This document shows positions 20,701 to 32,196 of a DNA stretch of 64,000 bases, piece after piece; positions within the stretch are counted from its first letter, which is position 1, and each line of letters starts with the position of its first letter. A program made the position numbers and the translations under genes. This DNA comes from Arcanobacterium_A hippocoleae_A (GTDB taxonomy: Bacteria; Actinomycetota; Actinomycetes; Actinomycetales; Actinomycetaceae). The stretch lies in the NCBI GenBank assembly GCA_040360365.1, contig CP136412.1. The stretch is one strand, 5' to 3'. Below the pieces are notes generated by a model. It was given only the letters and a program-made list of their open reading frames with translations, did no database searches and was not told where the DNA came from.

Positions 20701-23700
20701 GCGCGATTCCGGTGGTGGATGATTCGCGGCTGCCGGATGCGATGGCGGAAATGCTTCGTGCGACGGCGGGCGTCGGTGCTAAGAATGTGATGGGTGATGA
20801 GATTGCGCATTTGCCTGAGATTGTGCCGAGTGAACTTTCTGAATTTGGTGCAGCGCATTTTGTTTTCACTGTAAATAGTGAGCTTGGTGCGCTGCATGCT
20901 GGGGTGACGGCGGGGAGTTGGCTGAAGATTTGCATTTGGCTCCGATTGTGCCGGCTGCTTTGCTGGGGCTGTGTTGGCCGGCAATCTATGCTGCTCTTGG
21001 TTCGGCGCAAGTTGCTGGTTATCCGGTGATTGAGGGGCTGCTGAATGCCGTCCATCTTGATCATGCAGAGAGTTTAGCTGTTGCGGCGATTCCTGCTAAT
21101 GCGCGGATTAGTGCTGTTTCTTATTGTGCGGATATTGCTGAATCTGCTTCGGGGCGTGTGGTTACGGTCGATACAGTTTTGCGTGCTGCGGATTGGGGGA
21201 ATACCGACGGCAATACCCTGGTTCAGGGCGGCGATATGTTTGCTGCGGGCACTGAGATTGGCCGTTTTTCTGAACGTTTTGCAATTCGCGGGCGGGCGTC
21301 GGGTTCTGATTTGCCTGCGGAGCCGCGTCTTGGCCGGGAAATTGAAGCGCAGCTGCGGGCGGGGAAGCGTACTTTGCTGCGTAAGATTAGTGTGAAAGCA
21401 CCGCGGGATATGACTGCTTTTGCGATGGTTTCTGGTGATTATAATCCGATTCATACTTCGTATCGTGCAGCGAAAGTGGCTGGTCTTGATGCGCCGCTTG
21501 TGCATGGGATGTGGCTTTGTGCGGCGGCGCAGCATGTTGTGTGCGGAGCTGATGAAAGCGGGGTTAGCTGGCATATCGAAAATTGGATTTATCGGATGTA
21601 TGGTTTGGTGAATCTGAACGATAATGTTGATATTTCGGTGGAGCGGATTGGTATTGCAAGCGGCGGGCGTGTAGTTCTTGAAGTGATTTGTAAGGTGGAT
21701 GGGGAGATTGTCTCGCAGGCTGCGGCAATTGCCAGCCCGGCTTGTACTGCATATGTTTATCCTGGTCAGGGGATTCAAAAGGCGGGAATGACGCTTGATG
21801 AGCGTACGAGTTCGCCGGCGGTGCGTGAAGTGTGGGAGCGTGCAGATGCATATACCCGCAAGGAGCTGGATTTTTCGATTCTGGCTGTTGTGCGTGATAA
21901 TCCAACTGCGTTAACTGCAAATGGCGTAACTTACCGGCATCCGCAGGGGTGCTGAATTTGACACAGTTTACGCAGGTGGCGCTGACAGCTGTGGCTTTTG
22001 CGCAGACGTCGCGTCTTGCGGAAGCCGGTGTGCTGGTTGCGGGGGCGTATTTTGCGGGTCATTCTCTTGGTGAGTACACTGCGCTTTCGGCATATGGCGG
22101 GATGATGAGTCTGGAGACTGTGCTTGGTATTGTTTTCCAGCGCGGTTCTACAATGCATAATCTTGTGCCGCGCGACGGCAGCGGCCGTTCCGGATATAAG
22201 ATGGGTGCGCTGCGGTCAAACCAGTTTGGTGTGGATGATGCGCATGTTGCCGAGTATATTTCGCAGGTGAGTGCGGATAGCGGCGAGTTTCTTGAGATTG
22301 TGAATTTTAATCTTGCTGGTGCGCAGTATGCTGTGGCAGGTACTGATGCTGGTATTGCTGCGCTTGAAAAGGATGCTGCTGCGCGGGCTGCGGCAGCTGG
22401 CGGGAAAGCTCCGTTCATGTTGATTCCGGGAATTGATGTGCCGTTCCATTCTTCGCGGCTGCGTTCGGGAGTGGAAGATTTTCGTTCGGTGCTTTTGGAG
22501 CGTTTGCCTGATGATATTGATTTTGATCGCCTTGTCGGGCGTTATATTCCGAATCTGGTGGCGTGTCCGTTCGCGTTTACGCCGGATTTTTGCGGGAGAT
22601 TCTTGCCGTCGTGCCTTCGGAGTATGTTCAGGATTTGCTTGACCGTTGGGATTCGATTGATTTAGCTGCTGAACGGCAGGAAATTGGCCGCGGGCTGCTT
22701 GTGGAACTGCTTGCATGGCAGTTTGCTTCTCCGGTGCGGTGGATTGAGACGCAGGAGTTTCTTTTGGGGAATCCGGTGTTGAGCAGCTGGTGGAAGTTGG
22801 GCTTGGGCATGCGCCGACGCTTGCAAATCTTGCGGCGAAGACCTTGCAGTTGGTGCAGTTTGCTGGTGCAGGTGTAAAGACGCTGAATGTGCAGCGTGAT
22901 GCGGCTGCGGTTTATTCTGAAGACGAACCGAAGCCGTTTATTGGGAAGCGCAGGTCTGCGGCGGCGGATGCAGCTACAGTAACGGGCATATCGGCGGCGG
23001 ATGCGGAGTTTGGTGCAGCTGTAAAAGCACTGCCCGCGGTGCAGCTGCGAGTACAGGTGCGCATACAGGTGCGGGTGCAGCTGAACTGCGAGAATCGGCG
23101 GCAGTGCTGGAAACAAAGGCAGAGGTTTCTGTAGGTTCCGCCGCAGTTTCTGTAGGTTCCGCCGGATTGGGGAATGCGGATTCTGCTGCAGATTCGGAGC
23201 TGCCGGCACAGGAAACCGGAACGGTTACTCCGGAAGTTGGGTTTGACGCTGCCGATGCGCTGAAAGTGCTGCTTGCGTATGCGACGAAGATTAATGTGGA
23301 GCAGATTGGTGCGCAAGACACGATTGAAACGCTCACGAATGGGGTTTCTTCGAAGCGGAATCAGCTGCTGATGGATATTTCTGCCGAGTTGGGGCTTTCG
23401 GCGCTTGAGGGCGGAGCGGAAGCTCCGGTTGCTGAGCTGACAAAAAATGTGCAGGCGGCGGCGCATAATTATGTGCCGTTTGGTCCGGTTCTTTCTGAAG
23501 TGCTGGGTGAGCATATTCGCCGACTTTTCGGTTCGGCTGGTGCGGTGCTGGCGGACATTAGTCAGCGGGTGAGTAGTGAATGGCAGCTTGGCGCGGGCTG
23601 GCAGGCGTGGGCTGCGGCCTTTGCGATGCTGCAAACCCGTGATGGGAAGTCTACTCGCGGCGGTGAATTAAAGGTGCTGCAAGTTCCGTCGAATAAGGCG

Positions 23701-26700
23701 GAAGTAGCTGCTTTAATTGATCAGGCATTGGTGAATGCCGGCAAGTTCTTGAAAGTTCCGGTTTCCAAGTCGGCTGCAAATAGCGGCAGTTCAAGCGGGG
23801 CGGTGGTTGATTCGGCAGCGCTTGATGAGTTTAAGCAGTTCATCACCGGATCGCTTGCCGAGAATGCCCGTGATTTGCTTAACCGTCTTGATTCCCGTGA
23901 AAAACCGGTTGAAAAATCAGCTGCGGATACTGAGCTGCTTGAAACTGTTGCTGCGGAGCTTGGCGCGTCATGGCCGAAGCTGGTTGCGAATGTATTTGAT
24001 TCGCGGAAAGCCGTCGAGCTGAATGACCGCTGGGCGTCGGCACGGGAGGATGTGACTCGGATTGCTCTCGGTGCCGATGTTAATGCGAATTTTGCGGCTA
24101 CTGGAGCGGAAGTTGCACGGCAGGCACGTTTCTTAGCGGCCCGTACCTGCAAAACGAATCCGGAAATCGCAGACCGGCTCGCGAAGATTGCAGTGCAGGC
24201 ACTTGATGAGACTCCAGGTGAGTTTTCAGGGAAGGTTGCTGTTGTTACCGGGGTGACTCCGCAGTCTATTGCCGGTGCGCTCACTGCAAAGCTTCTCGCC
24301 GGCGGCGCCACTGTGATTGCGACGGCCTCGCGGATTTCACAGCAGCGGCTGATTGATATCCGCGAGCTTTACCGCAGGTCTGCCCGCGGTGATGCAAGCT
24401 TATGGCTGGTTCCGGCAAATCTTGGATCTTACCGTGATATTTCGGCGTTAATTGATTGGATTGGCAGTGAGCAGACTGAGACTGTCGGCGGTGCAAAGCA
24501 TTTGATAAAGCCGGCGCTGATTCCGGATTTACTTTTCCCATTCGCGGCTCCGCGCGTGTTCGGTTCATTGGCGGATGTTGGTCCGCGTGCGGAAAATGAG
24601 GCCCGGATTATGCTGTGGGGTGTGGAGAAGCTGATGTCAGGTTTGGGTGCGCTTGGCGGCGAACATGATATTTCACATCGTTTGCATATTGTACTTCCCG
24701 GATCGCCAAACCGCGGTATTTTCGGGGGCGACGGTGCATATGGCGAAGTGAAAGCAGCGCTTGACGCAATCTGTAATAAATGGCGTGTGGAGCCGTGGGG
24801 AAGCAGGTTACCTTGGCGCATGCGCGGATCGGATGGGTGCGCGGTACTGGTTTGATGGGCGGAAATGATCCGCTTGTTGCCAGTGTGGAAGCGAAAGGCG
24901 TCCGCACCTGGTCTACGGAAGAAATGGCTGGAGAGCTGTTAAGTCTTGCTTCAGCGGCGGCGCGCAGACAAGCACTTGCCGGGCCGTTGGATGCGGATCT
25001 TACCGGCGGTTTGGAAGCGGTTGATTTTACGGCTTTGACGCATGAAGCATCTGTGCAGAATGCAGATTGTGTTCCGAAAGTGCATACTCCGCAAATTCAA
25101 GCTCTTCCGAGTCCATCTGAAATCACACTTCCCGGCGGCGGGGCAGCTTTCAAAGATGGTTCTGCGAATCCGGAAGATTTAGTTGTGATTGTGGGGCTTG
25201 GCGAAGTGGGAACATGGGGCAGTGCCCGCACTCGTTTTGCTGCTGAGCTTGGAATTCAGAAAGATGGGTCGGTTGAGCTGACTGCGGCAGGCGTGCTTGA
25301 GCTGGCATGGATGATGGGGCTGCTTACCTGGCATGAGTCGCCTAAGGCTGGCTGGTATGACAGCGAAAATAATCTTGTGGAAGAGCAAGATATTTATTCT
25401 CGTTTCCGTGATGAAGTGGCAGCCCGCAGCGGTATTCGGCGTTTGCATGATGACGGGGCAATACTTGCTGCGGGAACTACCGATATGGTGACCGTTTTCC
25501 TTGACCGCCCGATTAGTTTTCATGTTTCGAGTGAAGCTGAAGCGCAGGCTTATCTGCAAGCGGATCCAAAGTTTACTCAGGTTGAGCTGGCAGAGACGAG
25601 CAGCGGTGAAAGCTGGAAAGTTACACGTTTGCAGGGAGCGGCAACTCTTGTCCCGCGCCGGACTACGATTTCGCGTTTTGTTGCCGGGCAGTTCCCGCAA
25701 GGTTTTGATCCGCAAAAGTGGGGGATTCCTGCTGCGATGCTTGAAAGTGCAGACAAGATGGCTGCATGGAATCTCGTGGCAACAGTGGATGCGTTTATTT
25801 CTGCTGGTTTCAGCCCGGCAGAGCTGCTGCAGGCGGTGCATCCGAGCAAGGTGGCTTGTACTCAGGGCACTGGTTTCGGCGGGATGAATTCGATGCGGAA
25901 ACTTTTTGTGGAACGTTTTTGAATGAGTCTGTGCCGCAAGATATTTTGCAGGAGACTTTACCGAATGTGATTGCTGCACATACGATGCAATCTTATGTCG
26001 GCGGGTATGGTTCGATGATTCAGCCAGTGGCGGCATGTGCGACTGCAGCTGTTTCGCTTGAAGAAGGCGTCGATAAGATTCTTGCAGGCAAGGCGGGTTT
26101 TGTGGTGACTGGCGGTATAGATGATCTTTCCGTCGAATCGCTTGAAGGTTTCGGGTTTATGAACGCGACGGCTGATTCGCATGCTCTTGCTGAGAAAGGG
26201 ATTAGTGAGCGGTTCTTTTCACGGGCAGGGGATTCGCGCCGAGCTGGTTTTGTGGAGGCGCAGGGCGGCGGTACCGTGCTGATTGCTCGGGGTGATCTTG
26301 CGCTTGAGCTGGGTTTGCCGGTTTATGGTGTGGTCGGTTATGTGCAGACATTTGCCGACGGAGCCCACACTTCAATTCCTGCTCCTGGGCTTGGTGCGCT
26401 CGCGGCGGGACAAGGCGGGAAAGATTCCGGTTTGGCTCGTTCGTTGGAGCGGTTAGGTGTGAGTACAGATGATATTGCTGTTGTGTCAAAGCATGATACT
26501 TCCACAAAGGCGAATGATCCGAATGAAGCTGAATTGCATGATCGGTTGGCGCATGCTCTTGGCCGGAGCAGCGGTAATCCGCTTTATGTGGTTTCGCAAA
26601 AAACGTTGACCGGTCACGCGAAAGGCGGAGCGGCACTTTTCCAGATTGCAGGGCTTACACAGATTTTTGCTTCTGGGATAGTTCCGGCAAATCGGGCATT

Positions 26701-27151
26701 GGATAATCTTGATCCGGAGTTTATGGAACGTGATTATCTGGTTTGGCTGCGTGACCCGCTGGATTTGAATCGGGAAAATACCGGCGGCGTGCACACTGAT
26801 GATGCTGTCAGTGATGGCAGCGTTGTGCCGATTAAGGCTGGTTTGATTACTTCGCTTGGTTTTGGGCATGTTTCTGCAGTGATTGCGCTGGTGCATCCGG
26901 GGGCGTTTGCGGCGAGTGTGTCGCGCAGCCGTGGTGCGGGGGCGCTTTCGGTGTGGCGTGAGCGGGCTTTGAACCGTTTGCATGCCGGCGAGCTGCATCG
27001 GGCGCAGGCGATGATTGGACATAAGGCACTTTATGAGCCGGTGGAAGGGCGCCGGCTGCCGGAGGGTGCGGGCCGTGCTCATGAAGCTGAAGCGGCGATG
27101 CTGCTTAATCCGCAGGCGCGGCTTTGTGCGGACGGAAAGTATCAAGGCTGA
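17753..27151 (+). CDS. fas: Type I fatty acid synthase
   Basis: About 3,135 residues once nine one-base shifts are repaired (near 19733, 20468, 20915, 21949, 22589, 22758, 23034, 24798 and 25917), which fits actinobacterial FAS-I. Domain order: acetyltransferase (GYSQGVLAAE, residue ~107), enoyl reductase (LLAGMTPTTVEADI, ~400; GGGLGDP), dehydratase hot-dog (DYNPIHTSY, ~1228), malonyl/palmitoyl transferase (GHSLGEYTA, ~1437), acyl carrier (GVSSKRNQLL, with the pantetheine Ser, ~1865), ketoreductase (VAVVTGVTPQSIAGA, ~2160), ketosynthase (Cys in ACATAAVS, ~2763; His in KHDTSTKAND and LTGHAKGGAA). Two GSAAVSVGSAG-like repeats and an Ala/Gly linker precede the carrier domain. It makes the cell's fatty acids de novo, using malonyl-CoA from accC/accD. 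Confidence 0.95.
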
Positions 27152-27292
27152 GTTTTGCTTGTGTGAAAGCGAATTGTAAATATCGACGGCGGTGCGGAGG
27201 ATGGTCTGTATCGCCGTCGGTAAAAACATTCGGATAAATAGTTAAACTTCGAGATGTGAACATTGAAAATATGTGAATAGAAGCGGGGATTA

Positions 27293-27924
27293 GTGAAGGT
27301 GTCTGGATTTAGGCGAACGGATTTTCTGGATGTTCCTCCAATATTCGGAGTTGGCGTGGATTTAGTGTATATTCCGCAGTTTGTTTCGCAGCTGCATCAG
27401 GTTGGTTCGGTTTTTGCAGATGCTTTCAGCTCTGCTGAGCGGCGTTATGCCCGCAGGCGGGCGGTGGTTACTGGAAATTTGCCTGAGTATCATTTGGCGG
27501 CGCGTTGGGCTGGGAAAGAAGCTTTTTGAAGGCGTGGTCGGGATTGCTTTTTGGGAAGCCGCCGGTGATTGAAGTGTCCGGGGTGAATTTTGCTGAGATT
27601 CAGGTGCTTGCTGATGCTTATAACCGTCCGCAGCTGGTGCTTTCCGGGCAAGTTGCGACGAGTTTTGCAGCGAGTGTTTCGCGGGCCGGGAGTGCGCCGG
27701 TGAAAGCGGATATTGCGGCGGTGTTAAATTCGCAGGCTGCCGGTGATTGCGAATTGGTTGAGTCGGTTAAATCGGTTGAGTCGGTTGCCGGTGCGGAATT
27801 CGGAATTCGAAAATCGATTGTGCACCCGTTGATTTCTTTATCGCATGACGGGGATTATGCGATTGCTTATGTGCAGCTGGCGGCAGGCAGGATACCGGAT
27901 GCGAATTCGGTTTCCGGACTTTGA
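27293..27924 (+). CDS. acpS: Holo-[acyl-carrier-protein] synthase (phosphopantetheinyl transferase)
   Basis: 210 residues after one T-run shift (near 27527). It loads the pantetheine arm on the synthase carrier domain. Motifs: GVGVDLVYI (Mg-binding Asp) and LAARWAGKEAFLKAW, then a C-terminal HPLISLSHDGDYAIAYVQL. The usual AcpS is 120-150 residues. Here about 50 extra Ala/Ser/Val-rich residues with an SVKSVESV repeat lie before the last strand. The start is GTG 27293 (GGGGA upstream). It follows fas by 141 bp, as in bifidobacteria and corynebacteria. Confidence 0.88.
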
Positions 27925-28052
27925 TTGTTTTTGGTGTGCGGAGGGAGATTTTAGCGATTGCGAATCGTTGTTTTGCGCTAGTTTCAGTAAACTGAAAGCT
28001 AAGGTTGGAAGCTTTGAATTATTTTTATATTTAACGAGTGCGGAGGGTTTGG

Positions 28053-28622
28053 ATGGCAGGTGTGCGTGAGGCGAAACATGCAGCGAATTTGCAGCGGATT
28101 CTTGAAGCGGGAAGTGAGCTTTTCGAGCAGCATGATTATGCTGATGTTACTACGAATATGCTTGCGCAGCGGGCTGATGTTTCGGTGGGGACGCTTTTTC
28201 GGCATATTGGTTCAAAAGCTGCGCTGTTAGTTTCAGTGATTAAGAAAACGCTGCATCAGCCGGTGCAGACGCTGCGTCCGGCTACGACTATCCCGCTTGC
28301 GATTCAGGCTGTGATGGCTTTAGTTGAACCGTTTTTGGATTTGGCGGTGCGGCAGCCGAAGAATGTGATTGTTTTTCAGCGGGAAGTGCTTTACGGTGAG
28401 GCCGACGGGTCGGAGGTTGTCGGGATTGTGCAGGCACTGGAGCCGCAAATTGGGGAAATTGTGGCAGAGCTGCGCGGTATTCCGAGTCAGAATCTGACGC
28501 ATACGCTTTATTCGGTGATTTATATGGATTTTTTGCAGGCGACGACGGGGAGTGCGCGGATGGAGGATTTGCCGGAACGGATGCGTGAATCTGTGAGTGC
28601 GGTGCTCTATAACTGGCGTTAA
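28053..28622 (+). CDS. TetR-family transcriptional regulator
   Basis: 189 residues, unbroken. The N-terminal helix-turn-helix spans about residues 12-56 (RILEAGSELFEQHDY, then ADVSVGTLFRHIGSKAAL). The C-terminal ligand domain is not assignable. The ATG at 28053 is preceded by GGAGGG at 28042-28047. It lies 128 bp after acpS on the same strand, so control of fatty acid synthesis genes is plausible but inferred from position only. A strong hairpin follows. Confidence 0.88.
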   Translation: MAGVREAKHAANLQRILEAGSELFEQHDYADVTTNMLAQRADVSVGTLFRHIGSKAALLVSVIKKTLHQPVQTLRPATTIPLAIQAVMALVEPFLDLAVRQPKNVIVFQREVLYGEADGSEVVGIVQALEPQIGEIVAELRGIPSQNLTHTLYSVIYMDFLQATTGSARMEDLPERMRESVSAVLYNWR

Positions 28623-28658
28623 AGCCTTTTAGTTGGGTCGATTTGGGCCGGGTTCCGA

Positions 28659-28705
28659 GCGGTGTTTTGCATAGCGGTCAGGCTTGATCTATGCAAAAAC
28701 ACCGC
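28659..28705. terminator. Rho-independent terminator after tetR
   Basis: GCGGTGTTTTGCATAG pairs with CTATGCAAAAACACCGC. The only mismatch is T4 against A5, itself consistent with a missed T. A CTTTCC tail follows. Confidence 0.75.
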
Positions 28706-29126
28706 TTTCCGCCCGAACAACTACCGGCTTTTTATCCCTCTGTGCTGAAAAGCGGCTATCTGTGATTGCAGATTGAATAATTGCAGGGCAGAGACTTGAA
28801 TATTAAGAGCTTCTAGGTCTGAAATTTGGTGAATATTGATTATCTAGCGTCTGGATATAAAATTTAACGAGTTTCGGCATTATCAGAGTTCAAGTTAGGT
28901 TTTGGGCGGGTAGTTTCGTGAGGGGAGAAAGACCCGGTGTTTACATCAGCGTTCAAGTTAGGTTTTGGGTGAGTAGTTTCAGTTTTGGGCGGGTAGTTTC
29001 AGTTTCGGTAAAAGCTTAGATATTTTAGGCAAGCTCGGAACTTTCGGAACAGAAAAACAAATGAACAAATGAACAAAAAACAAATAAATAAACAGATAAA
29101 CAAACAAATGAAGAAACGAGGAAATG
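28706..29126. repeat. Intergenic region with direct repeats
   Basis: A 30-bp repeat, GTTCAAGTTAGGTTTTGGGC at its start, occurs at 28888-28917 and 28951-28980, with a 20-bp partial third copy at 28981-29000. From 29048 to 29112 there is an A-rich run of ACAAATGA/ACAAATAA units up to the HAD gene. No gene is seen. Confidence 0.6.
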
Positions 29127-29780
29127 ATGATTAAGGCAGCAATTTTTGATATGGACGGAACTTTGATTGATACGATGCCGGTATGGCGCGGGGCGGGAGC
29201 AAACTATTTGCGCCGGCTTGGGGTGGATGTAGATCCGCATCTGGGTGCGCGCTTCTTTGAGATGACGGTGGGAGAAGCTGCTGAGACGATTCGCGAAGAG
29301 TTTAATGTTGATCTTTCTGTTGCAGAAATTGAGCACGGTATTTTTACCGAGGTTGAGCGGTCGTACCGCGAAGAAGCACCATTTAAGCCTGGCGCGATTG
29401 GTTTTGTTCAGGCGCTTGCGGATGCTGGAGTGCCGATGTGTATTGTTTCTTCCGGATCGCAGCCGCTGATTTCGGCTGCACTTGAGCGGGCAGGAATCCG
29501 CAAATATTTTACCGAAATTTTCGGGGCAGCACAGACGGGGATTGATAAGCGCCAACCGACTATGTTTATGCAGGCGGCAGAGCTGATGGGAGTTGAACCG
29601 TTTCACACGTGGGTTTTTGAAGATGCGCTTTATGCGGTGCGTGTGGTGAAGCCGTTTGGTTTCCGAACCGTGGGAATTTCCGACGAACTGAGTGCTGGTA
29701 CCGCACACTCACTCGCAGCAGAAGCTGACTTGTATTGGGAGGAATATCCGCGCGAGATTCCGGCGCAAATGTTGGGGTGA
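29127..29780 (+). CDS. HAD-superfamily phosphatase, beta-phosphoglucomutase-like
   Basis: 217 residues, unbroken. Motif I is FDMDGTLIDT (nucleophile Asp), motif II is SSGSQPL, motif III is the Lys in GIDKRQPTMF, and motif IV is VFEDALYAV. The helical cap lies between motifs I and II (about residues 18-85). The class covers beta-phosphoglucomutase and small sugar phosphatases; the substrate is unknown. The second of two adjacent ATGs was chosen because GAGG is better spaced. An A-rich repeat directly precedes it. Confidence 0.88.
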   Translation: MIKAAIFDMDGTLIDTMPVWRGAGANYLRRLGVDVDPHLGARFFEMTVGEAAETIREEFNVDLSVAEIEHGIFTEVERSYREEAPFKPGAIGFVQALADAGVPMCIVSSGSQPLISAALERAGIRKYFTEIFGAAQTGIDKRQPTMFMQAAELMGVEPFHTWVFEDALYAVRVVKPFGFRTVGISDELSAGTAHSLAAEADLYWEEYPREIPAQMLG

Positions 29781-29943
29781 ACGCTTTTGCGTATTCGTTT
29801 TTTATTTCGCTCCAGCCAGACTTTGCGGTGATAAATTCGTGACCGGCGGGTGAGCCGCTTCTCTCGAACTGCTTATTAACGCTGTCTTTGAATCGGTAAT
29901 GTTGTGTTTTCGGATCGGTAATGTGTGTTTTGAATCGGTAATA

Positions 29944-30791
29944 TTATTTTTTGAACCAGCTCAGTTTCCCGACGGTGCGGTAGAGGATTTTCCGCAGGAA
30001 TCCGGGGATAACTCGGTATCCGCAGCGCAGCACGATATTTTTACCAAATCAAGGCGGGAAGTAATTCCAAGATGATACAGCTTTCGCTGCAGGTCGAATT
30101 CTGAGCGGAGCATTGTGATTCCGCCGCGGCGGGAATAGGCTCCGGCTCCGATTCGGTAGAGTACGAGAGAATCAGAAAGGTTGATGCAGCGTACACCGGC
30201 GGAAATCATTCGGGCGAAGAGCCAGTAATCTTCCATATGATTAACATGCTGATATTTACCGCACTCACGTATTTTACTCGCCCGGTACACCACGGTTGGG
30301 TGGTTGAATGGGTCGCGCAGCCGTGCCGCTTTGCGGATTTCTGCAGCAGTTTCCGGCATTTTTCGGGTAAGTCCGCGCTCATTTTCGTTATCGGTGAATT
30401 CGGTGAGAGCTGATCCGACGAGGTCGTATCCTGATTCGATATATGGAATTTGTTTCGCGAAACGTTCAGGCAGCGAGATATCGTCGGCGTCTGCGCGTGC
30501 GACGATATCATATTCGCAGGCTTCGAGACCAAGGTTGAGTGCATGTGAAAGCCCGTGGTTTTCTGGTGTTGCAATAACTGTAAGTTTTGTTTTCCCAATC
30601 AAATTTGCGCCGGCGGCAGATTGGGCTTTAGCGAGTAAAGCGTGCACTTGCGGGGTGATTGGACCGTCGCACACAACCACAAGCTGTGTTGGCGGAAGTG
30701 TTTGCTCAATTGTTGCCGAACGTATTGCACGTTCAAAGAATTCGGCGCGGTCTCCAATGTAGACCGGTAAAAGCACGGAAAAATTGGTCAT
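29944..30791 (-). CDS. Family 2 glycosyltransferase
   Basis: 282 residues after one A-run shift near 30048, which restores the ending LSWFKK. GT-A fold: FSVLLPVYIGDRAEFFERAI at the N-terminus, DGPITP, and the metal motif in ARADADDISLPERF. The C-terminal half has NHMEDYWLFARMI. Its ATG overlaps the stop of the upstream glycosyltransferase by four bases. Last gene of the minus-strand arm of the surface polysaccharide locus; donor and acceptor sugars unknown. Confidence 0.87.
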
Positions 30792-31806
30792 TTTGTGCTC
30801 CTCTCGCGCTTTGTGCTCCTCTCGGCGAATTTCTGTTGTTCCCAGGATTCGCGTTCGAGTGTGAGCACATCTGCCAGTGCCGGTGTGCTTTCAAAAATTT
30901 TGGTGTTTGTGCGCGGCCGCCGCAGTCCGGCTTTTACTCCTTGCGCGAAGTATTTTAGCAGCTCGCTGCGATTTTGGTCAGCGGCAAGAAGTTTTATCCA
31001 GCGCAAAACAGTTTTTCCGCCGTACAATATTTTTTCGAACGGTGTGAGCGAGGTTGAAAAACGGTACATCCAAAATTTATTGCGGACTTCGTTGAAGAAT
31101 CTTTTTCCAGGTGAAGCTGCGGCATTGCCGAAGGTTTTCGTGCGGTGTTCGACGCGGGCCGAATTTACGTAGAAGCCAATCCGTTTCCGTAAAATTCGTG
31201 CGGTATATTCAAAATCGTCGTTCCATAGAAAATAGTCTGCTACTGGTAAACCGATTTCGCGAATCGCGCTTGCACTAATTAGCGGGCCGACGAATGAGGC
31301 GGTTCGGATTGGGTATGCGTGCAGATCTTTAGCTTGGATCACGAGATCGGCGGGGGCGAATGGCATTAGGCGCGGTTTGTTCATTGGGTGTTCGCGTCCG
31401 TCGATCCAATCTGCACGGCAGGCAAGTAATCCGAGTTCAGAGTTTTTTGCAGTTTTTACTGCCGGGAGTGCTGCAAGTTTCTGCCACTGAGTGAGCAGCG
31501 TTTCGAGCGTGTTGAGATGCGGGAGGGTGTCGTCGTCCATTATCCACACGTAATCTGCTCCAATGCTGATTGCGCGGGCAATTCCAGCTGCGAATCCGCC
31601 GGCTCCGCCGAGATTTTCCGGCATTGTAATTGTTTCGGTAACGACTTTTGCGTTTGCGATTACTGTTGGAGTGGAGTCAGTGGAAGCATTGTCTACCACT
31701 ACCACACCATCAAGTGCCCGAGTTTGGCGGGCTAACCGGTCAAGCATTTTCGCTAAAAGTTCGGCACGATTCCATGCGACCACGACGGCGACGACTTTTT
31801 GTTCAT
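30788..31806 (-). CDS. Family 2 glycosyltransferase, GlfT1/rhamnosyltransferase-like
   Basis: 339 residues. Repairing one A-run shift at about 31797 gives the start MNKKVVAVVVAWNR. Motifs: VVVDNASTDSTPTV, ENLGGAGGFAAGI and DYVWIMDDDTLP (the DDD metal site), then FLWNDDFEYTARIL. This layout is that of the GT2 group containing the galactofuranosyltransferase GlfT1. With a UDP-galactopyranose mutase next door, galactofuranose transfer is a reasonable inference. The last residues repeat ERSTK twice, from a duplicated GAGGAGCACAAA. Confidence 0.83.
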
Positions 31807-32196
31807 ATTGCGGGAACCTTATTGATGATTTTGGAGGAGAATAGATGAGGAGAATAGTTAACGACGGGGAAAGGATTTGGCACTTTAAGGATTTGGCACT
31901 TTAAGAATCTGGCACTGCAAGGGGCTGCAGCTGGCCGCGGATCCGGATTTAAATCCCGGCTTATCGCGGATTAGGTTTTCAGGGTCAGGCTCAGGGCTTA
32001 TCGGCTTAAGGGATGGGTTCAGGGATACAGGATTCGATTTCAAGGCGATAAGACTCCTGAATCTCGAAAGTTCTTAATCCTGCCCCTCCCCAAAAAATCC
32101 GAAAACACTTCACTAAAAATTTCGAAAACACTTCACCGCGAAATCCCGAAACTCATTAATTCTGCGCCGCGGAAACCATTGCAAGTTTCGGCAGTA
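31807..32196. repeat. Intergenic region with short direct repeats
   Basis: Three 16-17-bp copies of GGATTTGGCACTTTAA-like sequence lie at 31872-31918, and two copies of CGAAAACACTTCAC lie near 32100-32135. Between them is a run of CAGGGTTCAGG-like words. No gene or clear terminator is seen. Confidence 0.5.

Noticed and set aside
18785..26636. Long antisense frames within fas, rich in Arg, His and Asn
   Set aside because: Shadow frames of a biased coding strand; no starts, domains or coupling. The sense strand is continuous FAS after repairs.
17753..27151. fas as a set of ten separate genes or a pseudogene
   Set aside because: Each break is a single missing base, mostly in homopolymers, and the domains join in the normal order and length.
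13287..27924. Programmed frameshifting, phase variation or transcript slippage at A runs
   Set aside because: Shifts also occur at G, C and T runs as short as two to four bases, always with the same sign and in essential genes. Sequencing error is simpler.
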